Assembly (NCBI GenBank): GCA_949282255.1
Contig: CASDPA010000008.1
Coordinates: forward strand, 1-64,000
DNA: 64,000 bases
Direction: 5' to 3'
DNA from: an uncultured Spirochaetales bacterium
GTDB taxonomy: Bacteria > Spirochaetota > Spirochaetia > Sphaerochaetales > Sphaerochaetaceae
Made by a program: the position numbers and the translations under genes. Under the pieces are notes generated by a model that did no database searches, was not told the origin of the DNA, and saw only the letters and a list, made by a program, of their open reading frames with translations. This document shows, in pieces, positions 36,447-45,553 of the stretch (position 1 is the first letter of the stretch; the number at the start of each line of letters is the position of its first letter).

Positions 36447-37473
36447 GCATCGCATCCCCATAGCTGAAAAACCTGTACTTCTCTTCAACCGCATGCTTAT
36501 AGGCGGCAAAAATATTATCTTTTCCCGCCAGTGCCGAGACAAGCATCAAAAGCGTCGACTCAGGGGTGTGGAAATTGGTAAGCAGGTCGTCAACAAAACG
36601 GAAATGATAGCCGGGATGGATGAAGATATCCGTTTCTCCAATCTTCTTTTCAAGCAGTCCATCCACTCCAGCAGCGCTTTCCAATGTACGGACGCTGGTC
36701 GTGCCGACAGAAAGTATTCTCTTTCCTTCTCTTTTGGCTTTATTCAGGGCATTGAACACCTCATCGGAGATTTCAAAATGCTCTGTATGCATATGGTGGT
36801 CTTCGATTCTCTCGCTTCTGACAGGAAGGAATGTTCCAAGCCCGACATGCAATGTGACCTCGCAAATGTCGATGCCGCGGTTTTTAACAGCCTCCATCAA
36901 ATCTGGAGTAAAGTGCAGACCGGCTGTCGGAGATGCGACAGAGCCCTCCTTCTTGGCATATACGGTCTGATACCGACTCTCATCAGAAAACTCATCTTCC
37001 CTTTTTATGTAAGGAGGAAGAGGAACATGCCCGACAAGAGAAAAGAATTGCTCAGAAATCGGAGTGGAGAAAACAACCCTCTTATTTCCATCACCCAAAT
37101 CCTCGGCAATGATGCATGTCGCAATCTCTTTGCCATCCTTGTCATAGAAGGAATACCTCTTGCCGATCTTCTGTCTTTTGGATTTAGAGACAAGAGCCAT
37201 CCAGCTGTGATCCTCATACTCTTTTAAGAACAAGAACTCGACAAGGCCGCCTGTATCACTTGTGCCAAAACATCTTGCCTTTCTTACCTTGCTGTTGTTT
37301 ACGACAATAACAGTATTGGGATCTATTAAAGAAGGAAGATCAGAAATCATCTTGTCCAGGTATTTTCCCGTATTCTTATCCAACACCAGGAGTCTGTCAT
37401 TTCCTCTCTGTGCAGAAGGATATTGAGCTATAAGCTCTTGCGGAAGATCAAAATAATAATCCTTGGTCAGCAT
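36433..37473 (-). CDS. queA: S-adenosylmethionine:tRNA ribosyltransferase-isomerase
   Basis: A 346-residue enzyme that makes epoxyqueuosine from preQ1-tRNA by transferring the ribose of S-adenosylmethionine. It starts [20 protein letters not shown]. Typical motifs are [32 protein letters not shown] and [11 protein letters not shown]. With tgt it covers two steps of queuosine synthesis. The ATG lies inside the ruvB 3' end (26-base overlap) behind a GGGGAG site. The ruvA-ruvB-queA order is common across bacteria. Confidence 0.96.
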   Translation of the reverse strand: MLTKDYYFDLPQELIAQYPSAQRGNDRLLVLDKNTGKYLDKMISDLPSLIDPNTVIVVNNSKVRKARCFGTSDTGGLVEFLFLKEYEDHSWMALVSKSKRQKIGKRYSFYDKDGKEIATCIIAEDLGDGNKRVVFSTPISEQFFSLVGHVPLPPYIKREDEFSDESRYQTVYAKKEGSVASPTAGLHFTPDLMEAVKNRGIDICEVTLHVGLGTFLPVRSERIEDHHMHTEHFEISDEVFNALNKAKREGKRILSVGTTSVRTLESAAGVDGLLEKKIGETDIFIHPGYHFRFVDDLLTNFHTPESTLLMLVSALAGKDNIFAAYKHAVEEKYRFFSYGDAMLIKG

Positions 37474-38515
37474 TGCTCCCCACCTTGATGTTCAATAATT
37501 CATAGGCCTTATTAGTCACGCACCGTCCACGCGGAGTCCTTTTAAGATACCCCTGCTGTATGAGATAAGGCTCATAGTAATCTTCCAGGCTCTCAACCGC
37601 TTCTCCGACGGATATGCTGAGCGTATCTGCGCCAACCGGCCCTCCCCCATAAAAATCGATTATCGTCTTAAGTATCTGCCTGTCCATCCTCTCCAGCCCA
37701 TGGGAATCTATGCCCAGCTTGTCCAATCCAAGACGTACTGTTTTTTCAGTAATCACCCCATCGGACATGAAGTAGGCAAAATCGCGCAGCCTGCGCAGAA
37801 GCCTGTTTGCAATTCTAGGAGTTCCTCTCGAGCAACAGGCAAGGGCATATACGGCCTCATCGTCGATTTTAGTATCAAGTATCTTAGCACTACGGACAAT
37901 TATAGAAGAAAGCTCATCCGGATTGTAATAGTCGATATGCAGATTGATGCCAAAACGGGAGGCAAGAGGACTGGATACAGACCCGGCCTTGGTGGTTGCT
38001 CCGATGAGAGTGAACTTAGGAAGCGGAATCCTCATGGTCCTTGCTGCAGGGCCCTGCCCGATCACCCAGTCTATCTCATAATCCTCCATGGCAATATACA
38101 GCATCTCTTCTATGGCAGGCTTTAGCCTATGGATTTCATCAATGAAAAAGACGGTGCCCTCGTTCAAATTGGTAAGTATTCCTGCCAGATCCTTCGGCTT
38201 ATCCAATGCGGGAGCGCTGGTCATGCGTATTTCAGAATGCATCTCGTTTGCAATGATGCTTGCAAGCGTAGTCTTTCCAAGCCCGGGTGGACCTACTATG
38301 AAGGTATGATCCAGCACTTCCTCCCTGGCCCTTGCCGCTTTTATGAATACAGAAAGGTTTTCCTTTATGGTTTTCTGCCCTTGGAAATCCTCGAGCATCT
38401 GAGGTCTGAGGAGATTTTCCTGATGATCCTGGGTCTCGGAATACTCCCTCCTCATAAGACCATTGTTCTCAAGCTGTTCAAGCTCCTTGATATCGGATTC
38501 GTAATCGACTACCAT
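37448..38515 (-). CDS. ruvB: Holliday junction branch migration helicase RuvB
   Basis: A 355-residue AAA+ motor that drives branch migration with RuvA. Walker [12 protein letters not shown], Walker [10 protein letters not shown], sensor 1 [11 protein letters not shown] and the C-terminal winged helix ([17 protein letters not shown]) are all present. The N-terminal tail before [13 protein letters not shown] is longer than usual (about 35 residues). The ATG overlaps the ruvA stop by one base (TGATG), with AGGGGG upstream. Confidence 0.97.
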   Translation of the reverse strand: MVVDYESDIKELEQLENNGLMRREYSETQDHQENLLRPQMLEDFQGQKTIKENLSVFIKAARAREEVLDHTFIVGPPGLGKTTLASIIANEMHSEIRMTSAPALDKPKDLAGILTNLNEGTVFFIDEIHRLKPAIEEMLYIAMEDYEIDWVIGQGPAARTMRIPLPKFTLIGATTKAGSVSSPLASRFGINLHIDYYNPDELSSIIVRSAKILDTKIDDEAVYALACCSRGTPRIANRLLRRLRDFAYFMSDGVITEKTVRLGLDKLGIDSHGLERMDRQILKTIIDFYGGGPVGADTLSISVGEAVESLEDYYEPYLIQQGYLKRTPRGRCVTNKAYELLNIKVGSNADQGLLF

Positions 38516-39150
38516 CAAACCCCCTTGATGAGCGTGGAGAAGAGAAAAGTCTCTTTCTCCTCATGGCTTTTACCATACAAAAGAAGCTGATTATCGGCAA
38601 GAAGGCGGTCGATCCTTTCTTTAACGCGCTTTTTATCATGGCCCATTTCAACAAAGGCCTGGATGATGTCGGAAAATTCATCTGAAGGATGGATAGAATT
38701 CCTTACTTCCGATGATCCTGCATCCTCTTCAATGACAAGCACATTCCTCAGCTGCAAAATAAGCTTCTGCCCTGTTTTTGCGCCTATTCCAGGGATTTTC
38801 GACAGTTTCTTGACATCTTGGGAATCCAAAGCCTTTATGAAATCCTCTACTGTAATCGCACTTAATATTTTTATCGCCTGTCGCGGACCGATTCCGTTTA
38901 CAGTTATCAATTCGGAAAAACAGGTCCTCTCTTTTTCATCGTAAAAACCGTAGAGGCAGACCGAATCTTCCCTATGGATCAGAACACACAAAATCCTGAT
39001 TTCCCCATCTTGGCTCTGATTAAAGAGCTTTTTCAACCCAAGAACTGAATTGGTGCTGCACTCCAGATGGAATTCAACTCCTCCGGAGGTGAGCACATCC
39101 ACATGATTGATTCCAGAAGATACGATTTTTCCTTGTATGGCGTTGATCAT
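38515..39150 (-). CDS. ruvA: Holliday junction DNA-binding protein RuvA
   Basis: A 211-residue protein whose tetramer grips four-way DNA junctions. Domain I is an OB-fold ([20 protein letters not shown]). Domain II has two helix-hairpin-helix motifs, [17 protein letters not shown] and [17 protein letters not shown]. Domain III contacts RuvB ([20 protein letters not shown]). The ATG overlaps the ruvC stop (ATGA). Confidence 0.96.
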   Translation of the reverse strand: MINAIQGKIVSSGINHVDVLTSGGVEFHLECSTNSVLGLKKLFNQSQDGEIRILCVLIHREDSVCLYGFYDEKERTCFSELITVNGIGPRQAIKILSAITVEDFIKALDSQDVKKLSKIPGIGAKTGQKLILQLRNVLVIEEDAGSSEVRNSIHPSDEFSDIIQAFVEMGHDKKRVKERIDRLLADNQLLLYGKSHEEKETFLFSTLIKGV

Positions 39151-39644
39151 TTTTTAATATTCAACCTCTCATCTGTAGAACTGTAATTACAGTAGCATAT
39201 GCAATCTGCAAGTGCATCGGCTGCATGATCCGGACGAGGTATGCTTTTAAGCCCGAGCTGCAGGCGTACCATTTCCTGCACCTGATGCTTATCCGCTGTT
39301 CCTGTACCTGTTACTGCAAGCTTGATCTGGAGCGGAGAAAAATACTCAACCCTGATGCCCATATCCATTAATTTGAAAGTCAACGCCCCTATCACTTTTG
39401 CAACAGGAACCGCACTTGAAATGTTCTTTGCAAAGTATATATCCTCCATCGAACAAATCCCGACCTTGTATTTTATAGCGATCGATGCAACATCTTCGGC
39501 AAGCGTGTGGATCCTGTCTGCAAGCTTTTCCTTGGCATTGGTTTTTACAATGCCAAAAGAAATAGGCCGGATGCATCGCGAGGTATACTCGACAACGCCC
39601 CAGCCCGTCATTGCAAGCCCTGGATCAATTCCCAGGACAATCAT
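39147..39644 (-). CDS. ruvC: Holliday junction resolvase RuvC
   Basis: A 165-residue endonuclease that cuts Holliday junctions. The acidic active-site residues are in place: Asp in MIVLGIDPGLAMTGWGVVEY, Glu in CSMEDIYFAKN and the last aspartates in RPDHAADALADCICY. It follows yebC after three bases, so the yebC-ruvC-ruvA-ruvB-queA series reads as one operon. Confidence 0.96.
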   Translation of the reverse strand: MIVLGIDPGLAMTGWGVVEYTSRCIRPISFGIVKTNAKEKLADRIHTLAEDVASIAIKYKVGICSMEDIYFAKNISSAVPVAKVIGALTFKLMDMGIRVEYFSPLQIKLAVTGTGTADKHQVQEMVRLQLGLKSIPRPDHAADALADCICYCNYSSTDERLNIKK

Positions 39645-39647
39645 GAA

Positions 39648-40388
39648 TCACTCCTCCTGGAAGTCATCTGGAAGATCAAGGTTGGTGGATACCTGTTGTA
39701 CGTCGTCAAGATCCTCCAAGCGTTCCACAATCTTCAAAACCTTGTTCGCCTTTTCATTGTCAAGGGTGACCGTCTGGTCCGCAACCTTGTTGATATCGGC
39801 ACTGTCCTGCTCGAATCCGGCAGCCTGCATGGCTTCAAGAACCGATGCAAAATCTGCAGCGGTGGTTGTCACCTCGATTATACCATCTTCTGTGGAAACA
39901 TCCTCTGCACCATTTTCAAGAGCTGCTTCGAAAATCTGCTCCTCTGTATACTTTGAGGCATCATAAGTGATGATACCTTTCGTCTGGAACATGTAACTGA
40001 CGCATCCGGTTGCACCTAAAGATCCGCCAAGCTTGGTGAGAGTGCTTCTCACATCTGCTGCGGTCCTGTTCTTGTTATCGGTAAGGGTGTCGATGATGAT
40101 TGCAACTCCGCCCGGAGCATATCCCTCGTATGTCAATTCATAAAATGATGTCGCACCTAATTCACCGCTGCCTTTCTTGATGGCCCTGTCGATATTATCC
40201 TTTGGCATGTTCTCAGCCCTTGCCTTGAGGATAGCTGTTCTAAGTCTTGCATTTGAATCAGGGTCAGGGCCACCCATCTTGGCTGCTACTGAAATTTCCT
40301 TGATGAGTTTCGTGAACTTCTGACCGCGCTTTGCGTCCAATGCGCCCTTCTTGTGCTTGATGGTTGCCCATTTGCTGTGGCCTGACAT
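39648..40388 (-). CDS. yebC: YebC/PmpR-family protein
   Basis: A 246-residue YebC-family member; the start MSGHSKWATIKHKKGALDAK is diagnostic. YebC proteins were long described as DNA-binding regulators; some have more recently been linked to translation of proline-rich stretches. They often lie upstream of ruvC, as here. The conserved centre, TSFYELTYEGYAPGGVAIII, then TLTDNKNRTAADVR, is intact. AGAGG precedes the ATG. Confidence 0.94.
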   Translation of the reverse strand: MSGHSKWATIKHKKGALDAKRGQKFTKLIKEISVAAKMGGPDPDSNARLRTAILKARAENMPKDNIDRAIKKGSGELGATSFYELTYEGYAPGGVAIIIDTLTDNKNRTAADVRSTLTKLGGSLGATGCVSYMFQTKGIITYDASKYTEEQIFEAALENGAEDVSTEDGIIEVTTTAADFASVLEAMQAAGFEQDSADINKVADQTVTLDNEKANKVLKIVERLEDLDDVQQVSTNLDLPDDFQEE

Positions 40389-40410
40389 ATTTACCTCTTT
40401 GCTAATTGAA

Positions 40411-40437
40411 TTTATAACGCTGTAAAATTTATCACAA
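40411..40437 (-). promoter_or_regulatory. Possible promoter of the yebC-ruv-queA operon
   Basis: On the minus strand TTGTGA (40437-40432) and TATAAA (40416-40411) are 15 bases apart in the 59-base interval after hemW. The spacing is short but the -10 is good and yebC has its own ribosome binding site. No terminator is seen after hemW, so readthrough from lepB-hemW is also possible. Confidence 0.35.
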
Positions 40438-40447
40438 GCCCTCTTTT

Positions 40448-41578
40448 TCAGTCAATAAGACAGTCAAAAAGCTTTAACACAATCCTATCTGAAAACAGAA
40501 AACCTTCCTCGGTGAGATGAAATGATTTTTCATCGCTTTGAAAAAGGCTTTCATCTAGACTATTGATGGCTGATGAGAACTTTTGATCAAAAGAGTAAGA
40601 AAACCTTTTCTCATATTCCTTTTTATCGATACCCCATTTCGTCCTCAAAGCAACCATCAAAAACTCCTCTTCCGTCTCTTTTGGGCTGAGAAACTCGAAA
40701 TCAGGATCCGGCGATGAGATATAAGAAAAGACATCCTGATCATAACGCATGCTGACAGCCCTTTCATATCCAAAGCTGCTTTCAGCACTCGGGCCGAAGC
40801 CAACGTACTGCCCGAGCTGCCAATAATTGAGATTATGAAGGCAATAAGCCTTTTTTCTTGCAAAATTGGAAATCTCATAATGCTCGTATCCCAAGCTTCC
40901 AAGAAGGTCCCATCCATGACGAAGGCAAGATGTTTCCACCTCCTCGTCAGCCAGATTGCGCTTATTCCACATTTTTGTACCTTCTTCATAGCTTAAGCAG
41001 TAAAAAGAGATATGGGAGGGATTGAATGATGAAACGAGCTTGATATCCGAAAGCGTCTTATCAACCGGAAAACCTGGGACTCCGGTGATGATATCCGCAT
41101 TAAAAGGCACAGCATTGTCACATAGAATTTCTAAAGCATCCAAATTCTCTTTTCTGGTGCTGTTTCTTCCCAAAAAGGAGAGCATGGAACTGTCCATGCT
41201 CTGGATACCTATGCTGATCCTGGTAACATACGGCTTGATGAATCCAATCACATTTGGAATCTGTTCCGGGTTCACCTCAAGGCTGCATTCCATTGCCCTT
41301 CCATAAGTAAAAGCGCTTTCAAAAATCTTCAAAAGCCTTTTTGTACCGAGAACCCCGGGATTTCCACCGCCGATAAAAACAGTATCAAAAGGTTTTTTAT
41401 AGTTTTCAAGAAAAGAGGAAATCTGTTTTGAAACCAGATCAGTATACTTATTAAGAATGTCTTCGTTCCAATGTAAAGAGGAAACTGAATAGAATGCACA
41501 ATATGAACATTTGCTCACACAAAACGGAATGTGGACATATAAGGAGAGCGGTTTGGATAAATCTATGAAATTGATCAT
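40448..41578 (-). CDS. hemW: HemW-like radical SAM protein
   Basis: A 376-residue radical S-adenosylmethionine protein. The cluster motif is HIPFCVSKCSYCAF (C20, C24, C27), with the extra Cys-x-Phe seen in the HemN/HemW group. The HemW-typical HNLNYWQLGQYVGFGPSAES is present, which separates it from the true oxygen-independent coproporphyrinogen oxidase HemN. HemW is thought to be a heme chaperone. The usual GGGTP motif reads GGGNP here. The ATG overlaps the lepB stop (ATGA). Confidence 0.88.
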   Translation of the reverse strand: MINFIDLSKPLSLYVHIPFCVSKCSYCAFYSVSSLHWNEDILNKYTDLVSKQISSFLENYKKPFDTVFIGGGNPGVLGTKRLLKIFESAFTYGRAMECSLEVNPEQIPNVIGFIKPYVTRISIGIQSMDSSMLSFLGRNSTRKENLDALEILCDNAVPFNADIITGVPGFPVDKTLSDIKLVSSFNPSHISFYCLSYEEGTKMWNKRNLADEEVETSCLRHGWDLLGSLGYEHYEISNFARKKAYCLHNLNYWQLGQYVGFGPSAESSFGYERAVSMRYDQDVFSYISSPDPDFEFLSPKETEEEFLMVALRTKWGIDKKEYEKRFSYSFDQKFSSAINSLDESLFQSDEKSFHLTEEGFLFSDRIVLKLFDCLID

Positions 41579-42573
41579 TTTCCGGTGAGGACAGACATAT
41601 TGTTAAGCGGCCAAAAACGGAAGACGACCTTGCCGTTTATCTTGTTTTCCCCAACAGGTCCGAAATATCGCCCATCCCTGCTGTTGTCCCTGTTGTCGCC
41701 AAGTGGCAGAATAAAGCCTTCGGGAACAAAGATACCGTTTTCTGCAGCATTGTGCAGGCTACGGACAGACATATCGGTCGGATCGATAAGGCTGCTCATT
41801 CTTGCCTTTTCCTTTTCAACTGCATACATGTCAAAAACATTCATGGATTTGTCCAGGCTTTCATATCTCGAGATGATTTCGGCAGGGGCCTGAGTTATAA
41901 TCCCATACTGCTGATAAGCCAGAAGGTCGGCATAGGCATCAAGCCCGGGATAGAGGGACATATCCACGGACCTGTGGGGATCTGATGAGAGGTCGTTTTC
42001 AACCCTGAATTCATCCTCGGGAATGAAAGACTGCTCGCCAGCAGGTTTTATATACACATCTCCATGCTCGAATCTGACAGTATCTCCGGACATTCCCACT
42101 GCTCTTTTCACATAAAGACGCTCGGCGATACTTCCATCTGGATTCCTGTCTATATTGACCAAAGAAAGAGTACCCATGAATACAACCTGGCTCAACAGGT
42201 CGAATACCGGACCCTTGGATTCATATTCCGGATTATAAAAGGTGATTATATCGTCCCGTTCAACCTTTCTTGATGATGTCGATATCTTCCTACCCCCAGG
42301 ATATAGTTCAGTGCCATATGCGTTCTTGATTACGGCAACCCTGTCATTAACATTAAGCGTAGAGACCATGCTTGGAGTCGGTATCAAAAAGAACTGGAAA
42401 AGGAACTGATTGATTATTATGACCCAGAAAACAGCAAAAATAAGGGCATCAACCCACGACCAGATTTCCCAAAGAATCGTTCTTGGTCTGCTCTTGTTAT
42501 ATGCCTTCACCCTTTTTCTGTGTGTCAGATATCTGCTGGCAAGGCTCTCTATTCCGGTCAAAAAAGCGTCCAT
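41575..42573 (-). CDS. lepB: Signal peptidase I
   Basis: A 332-residue membrane peptidase that removes signal peptides after Sec export. One membrane segment (WVDALIFAVFWVIIINQFLF) precedes the catalytic serine in IPTPSMVSTLNVNDRV. The catalytic lysine lies in ERLYVKRAVGMSGDTV, and box E reads LPLGDNRDNSRDGRYFGPV. An insertion of about 90 residues between the lysine region and box E makes it longer than the E. coli layout. Clients in this window include BamA, the solute-binding protein and the SurA-like chaperone. Confidence 0.94.
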   Translation of the reverse strand: MDAFLTGIESLASRYLTHRKRVKAYNKSRPRTILWEIWSWVDALIFAVFWVIIINQFLFQFFLIPTPSMVSTLNVNDRVAVIKNAYGTELYPGGRKISTSSRKVERDDIITFYNPEYESKGPVFDLLSQVVFMGTLSLVNIDRNPDGSIAERLYVKRAVGMSGDTVRFEHGDVYIKPAGEQSFIPEDEFRVENDLSSDPHRSVDMSLYPGLDAYADLLAYQQYGIITQAPAEIISRYESLDKSMNVFDMYAVEKEKARMSSLIDPTDMSVRSLHNAAENGIFVPEGFILPLGDNRDNSRDGRYFGPVGENKINGKVVFRFWPLNNMSVLTGK

Positions 42574-42612
42574 ATAGAGAAATTACACCAACTGCCGCAA
42601 GTTGACAAGTAA

Positions 42613-44058
42613 ATGGATGAATATTACTTTAGAAACATGATAAAGAAAAACAAGCTTCCGGAAGTGGATCCGGTCGTCATACCAGAGAAGATTTTCGGCA
42701 TCAGAAGCGGAATCGTCATCTTGATGGGCCTCATCATTGCCATATTGATATCATTTTTTCTACTTTTCATGCTGCCAGGGATAATCAAGGGCGGGGTATA
42801 CGTCGGATTTGACTGCGATCTGACGAACGTCGCAATCCATATGGACGGCAAATATCTTGGGTCTACGGAAGGAACGAGATATTTCATTGAAAGCGGAGAT
42901 CATGAATTTGCTTATACAAAAGCAGGCATCGAGCTTTATAAGGAAAAAATAAGAATTTCCCATCCGATCTTCTTTACAATGCTTTTTCATAGGACGGAGG
43001 ATATACAGATCAAAACAACCGCTTCTTTAGATCTTGAAAGCAAAATCAAGGAGGATTTCATATCTTCAATTGTCTCCTGGTCCAAGAACACGGATTACGA
43101 GGGAATATATTCCTTTCCTCCACTATTCTCCTCATTTGCAAAGGATATCAACGCACTTGAGATGGATGATTATTCCAGCGAGTTGTTTTATGCTTCCGCA
43201 CATATCAGTTCCCAAGCAATGCTAGATGATTATAGGACGGCAAAGACCATCTTGCAGGCAGAGGGAAGGGAAACTGGTTTTGACGATTCATTTTTGGATG
43301 ATCTGACTTTCACCTCAGACCCGGTTTCCTTCAATTTCACTTCAAAACCAGAAACAAAGGCATCAGCTTATAATGCCGGGTGGTTCACATACGAAGGAGG
43401 CCAGATGACCATGGGCTCCTATCAGGGATCCAGCTACCCTTTGACAAACGAAAAGGAAATCATGGTCCATATCCCGTCGTTTGCGATAATGCAATATCCG
43501 GTGAGCGAATATGAATATGCTCTTTTTATAAGCGAAAATCCATATTGGTCAAAAAACAATCTTTCCAATCTCATTGCAGATGGCATGGTGGATGAAAACT
43601 ATCTTTCTTCGATAATACTCTCAACATCGTTCAAATCAACAAAACCGATAAGGAACATAAGCTATAATGCTGCCCAGGCCTATGCATCATGGCTTTCCGA
43701 AAAGACAGGTAGAACTTACGCTCTTCCCACAGAAGCCATGTGGACCTATGCCTCCCTTTCAGTTTTGGATAAAAAGTATTCATCCAGCCTCAACATCATT
43801 TCTGACAGTGACAACCTTTCGCCTGAAATGATGTTTGGAGGTCTTTGGGAAATGACATGCTCGGCATACATTCCTCTGGCCAGGCTGACAGACTATCAGG
43901 GCTTGGAGAGTTTTGCAAAAGACACTGATGATGATATAATCATCAAAGGTGGCAGCTATATATCCGATCCTTCGTCAATAACTCCTGATACGGTTGGTTT
44001 AATGGCAAAGGATGCTACAAACCCGTATGCCGGCTTCCGCCTTGTGGAAATACTATGA
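42613..44058 (+). CDS. Membrane-anchored formylglycine-generating-enzyme-like (SUMF1) domain protein
   Basis: A 481-residue protein with a cytoplasmic start, one membrane helix (about 31-58, VILMGLIIAILISFFLLFML) and a C-terminal SUMF1/FGE fold (about 255-481). A PEGA-like beta segment lies between (VAIHMDGKYLGSTEG). FGE-fold landmarks are FTYEGGQMTMGSYQ, MQYPVSEYEYALFI, PIRNISYNAAQAYASWLSEK, TYALPTEAMWTYAS and the ending NPYAGFRLVEIL. The catalytic cysteine pair of true FGE is not evident, so this is likely a non-catalytic or binding relative, possibly in the cell envelope. The stop overlaps the smpB start (ATGA), an unexpected pairing. Confidence 0.75.
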   Translation: MDEYYFRNMIKKNKLPEVDPVVIPEKIFGIRSGIVILMGLIIAILISFFLLFMLPGIIKGGVYVGFDCDLTNVAIHMDGKYLGSTEGTRYFIESGDHEFAYTKAGIELYKEKIRISHPIFFTMLFHRTEDIQIKTTASLDLESKIKEDFISSIVSWSKNTDYEGIYSFPPLFSSFAKDINALEMDDYSSELFYASAHISSQAMLDDYRTAKTILQAEGRETGFDDSFLDDLTFTSDPVSFNFTSKPETKASAYNAGWFTYEGGQMTMGSYQGSSYPLTNEKEIMVHIPSFAIMQYPVSEYEYALFISENPYWSKNNLSNLIADGMVDENYLSSIILSTSFKSTKPIRNISYNAAQAYASWLSEKTGRTYALPTEAMWTYASLSVLDKKYSSSLNIISDSDNLSPEMMFGGLWEMTCSAYIPLARLTDYQGLESFAKDTDDDIIIKGGSYISDPSSITPDTVGLMAKDATNPYAGFRLVEIL

Positions 44059-44516
44059 AAGAAGAATTCAAACTTATACAGAAAAACAAAAAAGCCTATT
44101 TCAATTATGAAATCATAGAAGAATTGGAATGCGGAATCGAACTTGTGGGAACGGAAGTAAAAAGTGTCCGCGAAGGCCGTTGCTCTTTTTCCGACAGTTA
44201 TGTGCAAGCAAAAGACATGCAGCTGATGCTCATCGGGTTTCTTATCCAGCCATACAGCCATGGAAATATTTTCAATCACCAAAGCGATCGTCCCAGAAGA
44301 CTTTTGGCCCACAAGATGGAAATCAAGAAATTCCAAAGGAAAGTCAACGAAAAAGGCTTCACACTCGTTCCAACGGAAATATACATAAAAGGCAACCTTG
44401 TAAAAATGAAAATAGCCCTTGCAAGAGGCAAGAATGTAAGGGACAAGAAAGAGGCGATCAAGGAAAGAGATCTGAACATGGATGCAAGAAGGCAGCTGAG
44501 AGAACTCAACTATTAG
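44055..44516 (+). CDS. smpB: SsrA-binding protein SmpB
   Basis: A 153-residue partner of tmRNA that carries it to stalled ribosomes. The signature NKKAYFNYEIIEELECGIEL, then GTEVKSVREGRCSFSDSYV, is unmistakable, and the basic C-terminal tail (GKNVRDKKEAIKERDLN) that fits the mRNA channel is present. The tmRNA gene lies only about 600 bases away on the other strand, with a TetR gene between. Its 3' end overlaps that of the TetR gene by 11 bases. Confidence 0.97.
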   Translation: MKEEFKLIQKNKKAYFNYEIIEELECGIELVGTEVKSVREGRCSFSDSYVQAKDMQLMLIGFLIQPYSHGNIFNHQSDRPRRLLAHKMEIKKFQRKVNEKGFTLVPTEIYIKGNLVKMKIALARGKNVRDKKEAIKERDLNMDARRQLRELNY

Positions 44517-45081
44517 AAGCTACGGGCAGAAATGCGCTCTGCCCGTTTATTATCACCATATCCAAAAAATTCGCAATTTCCTCAACAGGCTCTTCGCAGC
44601 CCTTCTGTACCCACTGCTCTATTATGCTGATCGCACCACCGACAATGAAAGCATAGACACGGGCCGCCGTCTTCTGATCCAGATTGAAAAAATCTTTCCA
44701 CATTCCTGTTGCAGATGGAAGAATACGCTCGATTATCCTATTCAAGAATTCCTTATCTCCGTTTTTTGAGAAAAGAAGGACACACATCTCAGAATTTTCC
44801 CTGACAAGAAATAGAAGCTTTATCAGTAGATCTTTGACGCTTCTGGAAACCTCGATAGAGAATGATTTGTTGATTTCCTCAAACAACTCAGAAAGAAACT
44901 CATCCTCGATTTCTTTCATAAGCTGCCCTATTGACTGATAATGGGAATAAAATGTATTCCGGTTTATTCCAGCTGTAGAACAAATAAGTGAAATGGAAAT
45001 CCCATCCATTGGTCTTTCCTTTAAAAGTAACAACAAACTGGCTTTTAGCTTTTCCTTGGTAAGAACAACCCTTTTATCCAT
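44506..45081 (-). CDS. TetR/AcrR-family transcriptional regulator
   Basis: A 191-residue regulator. The N-terminal helix-turn-helix reads GISISLICSTAGINRNTFYS then HYQSIGQLM, a standard TetR DNA-binding domain. The C-terminal helical region (residues 60-190) should bind a ligand; its identity is unknown. ATG 45081 follows AGGAT and gives a normal length; the frame runs 34 codons upstream into the tmRNA gene, which is ignored. The ribosome binding site abuts the U-tract of the ssrA terminator, so transcription probably comes from terminator readthrough or from a promoter inside ssrA. Confidence 0.85.
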   Translation of the reverse strand: MDKRVVLTKEKLKASLLLLLKERPMDGISISLICSTAGINRNTFYSHYQSIGQLMKEIEDEFLSELFEEINKSFSIEVSRSVKDLLIKLLFLVRENSEMCVLLFSKNGDKEFLNRIIERILPSATGMWKDFFNLDQKTAARVYAFIVGGAISIIEQWVQKGCEEPVEEIANFLDMVIINGQSAFLPVASNS

Positions 45082-45090
45082 ATCAATCCT

Positions 45091-45120
45091 AAAAAACAGG
45101 AGGACACCAAGTGTCCCCCT
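45091..45120 (-). terminator. Terminator of ssrA
   Basis: On the minus strand GGGGGACAC (45119-45111) pairs with GTGTCCTCC (45107-45099) with one G-T pair and a three-base loop, then TGTTTTTT. It begins about 5 bases past the tmRNA 3' end and ends 10 bases before the TetR ATG. Confidence 0.85.
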
Positions 45121-45123
45121 TTT

Positions 45124-45485
45124 TGGAGGTGGGGAGATTCGAACTCCCGTCCTGACAATCCATCCGAAAACGTCTACGGACATAGCCGTCTTTTTAGTCT
45201 CTCATCCAGCTAGGCAAAACGGCAGGCGTTGCAGGATGACAGGATCCTTAAAGTCCCAAAGTGCCGGATCCGAACACTTCAGCAAGTCCCTGTTTTTGAT
45301 GGATCTGCCGTCCTAGGAACAGCGTACGGCTTCTCCATGCCGCTTTAATTAAGCAGCAAATGCAAGAGTTTCGACGACTTCGTCTTCTTTCTTCTTTGCA
45401 GTTATTTTTTTGTGCCGGTTTTACAAGTCAGCTCTTGGCCCGCAGTCTCCGACCTGGCAGAGCCAGTCGAAACCGGAACACCCCC
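45124..45485 (-). ncRNA. ssrA: Transfer-messenger RNA (tmRNA)
   Basis: A 362-base tmRNA that frees stalled ribosomes and adds a degradation tag. The 5' end GGGGGTGTTCCGGTTTCGAC is typical. The T-arm GGGAGTTCGAATCTCCC and the acceptor strand CACCTCCA at the 3' end pair with GGGGGTG (one G-T). The terminal CCA is not encoded after the discriminator A. The tag frame starts at GCA (45399-45397) and reads AKKKEDEVVETLAFAA then TAA (45351-45349). The 16-residue tag ends in -LAFAA where -ALAA is more usual, and keeps the final -AA needed by ClpXP. The partner gene smpB is close by. Confidence 0.96.
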
Positions 45486-45501
45486 GTTTTCCGACAGTCT
45501 A

Positions 45502-45530
45502 AATATAATAAAACGATGGAAAAACAGCAA
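45502..45530 (-). promoter_or_regulatory. Promoter of ssrA
   Basis: On the minus strand TTGCTG (45530-45525), a 17-base spacer and TATATT (45507-45502) predict a start about 10 bases upstream of the mature 5' end at 45485, as expected for an RNase P-processed tmRNA precursor. Confidence 0.7.
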
Positions 45531-45553
45531 TAGATTTGTTAGATGAGAAAGGC

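Noticed and set aside
42589-42604. Inverted repeat CAACT/AGTTG between lepB and the FGE-like gene
   Set aside because: Five-base arms in a short interval are expected by chance and no regulator is adjacent.
42602-42607. TTGACA just before the FGE-like gene
   Set aside because: It is 5 bases from the ATG at 42613, too close to serve as a -35 element for that gene.
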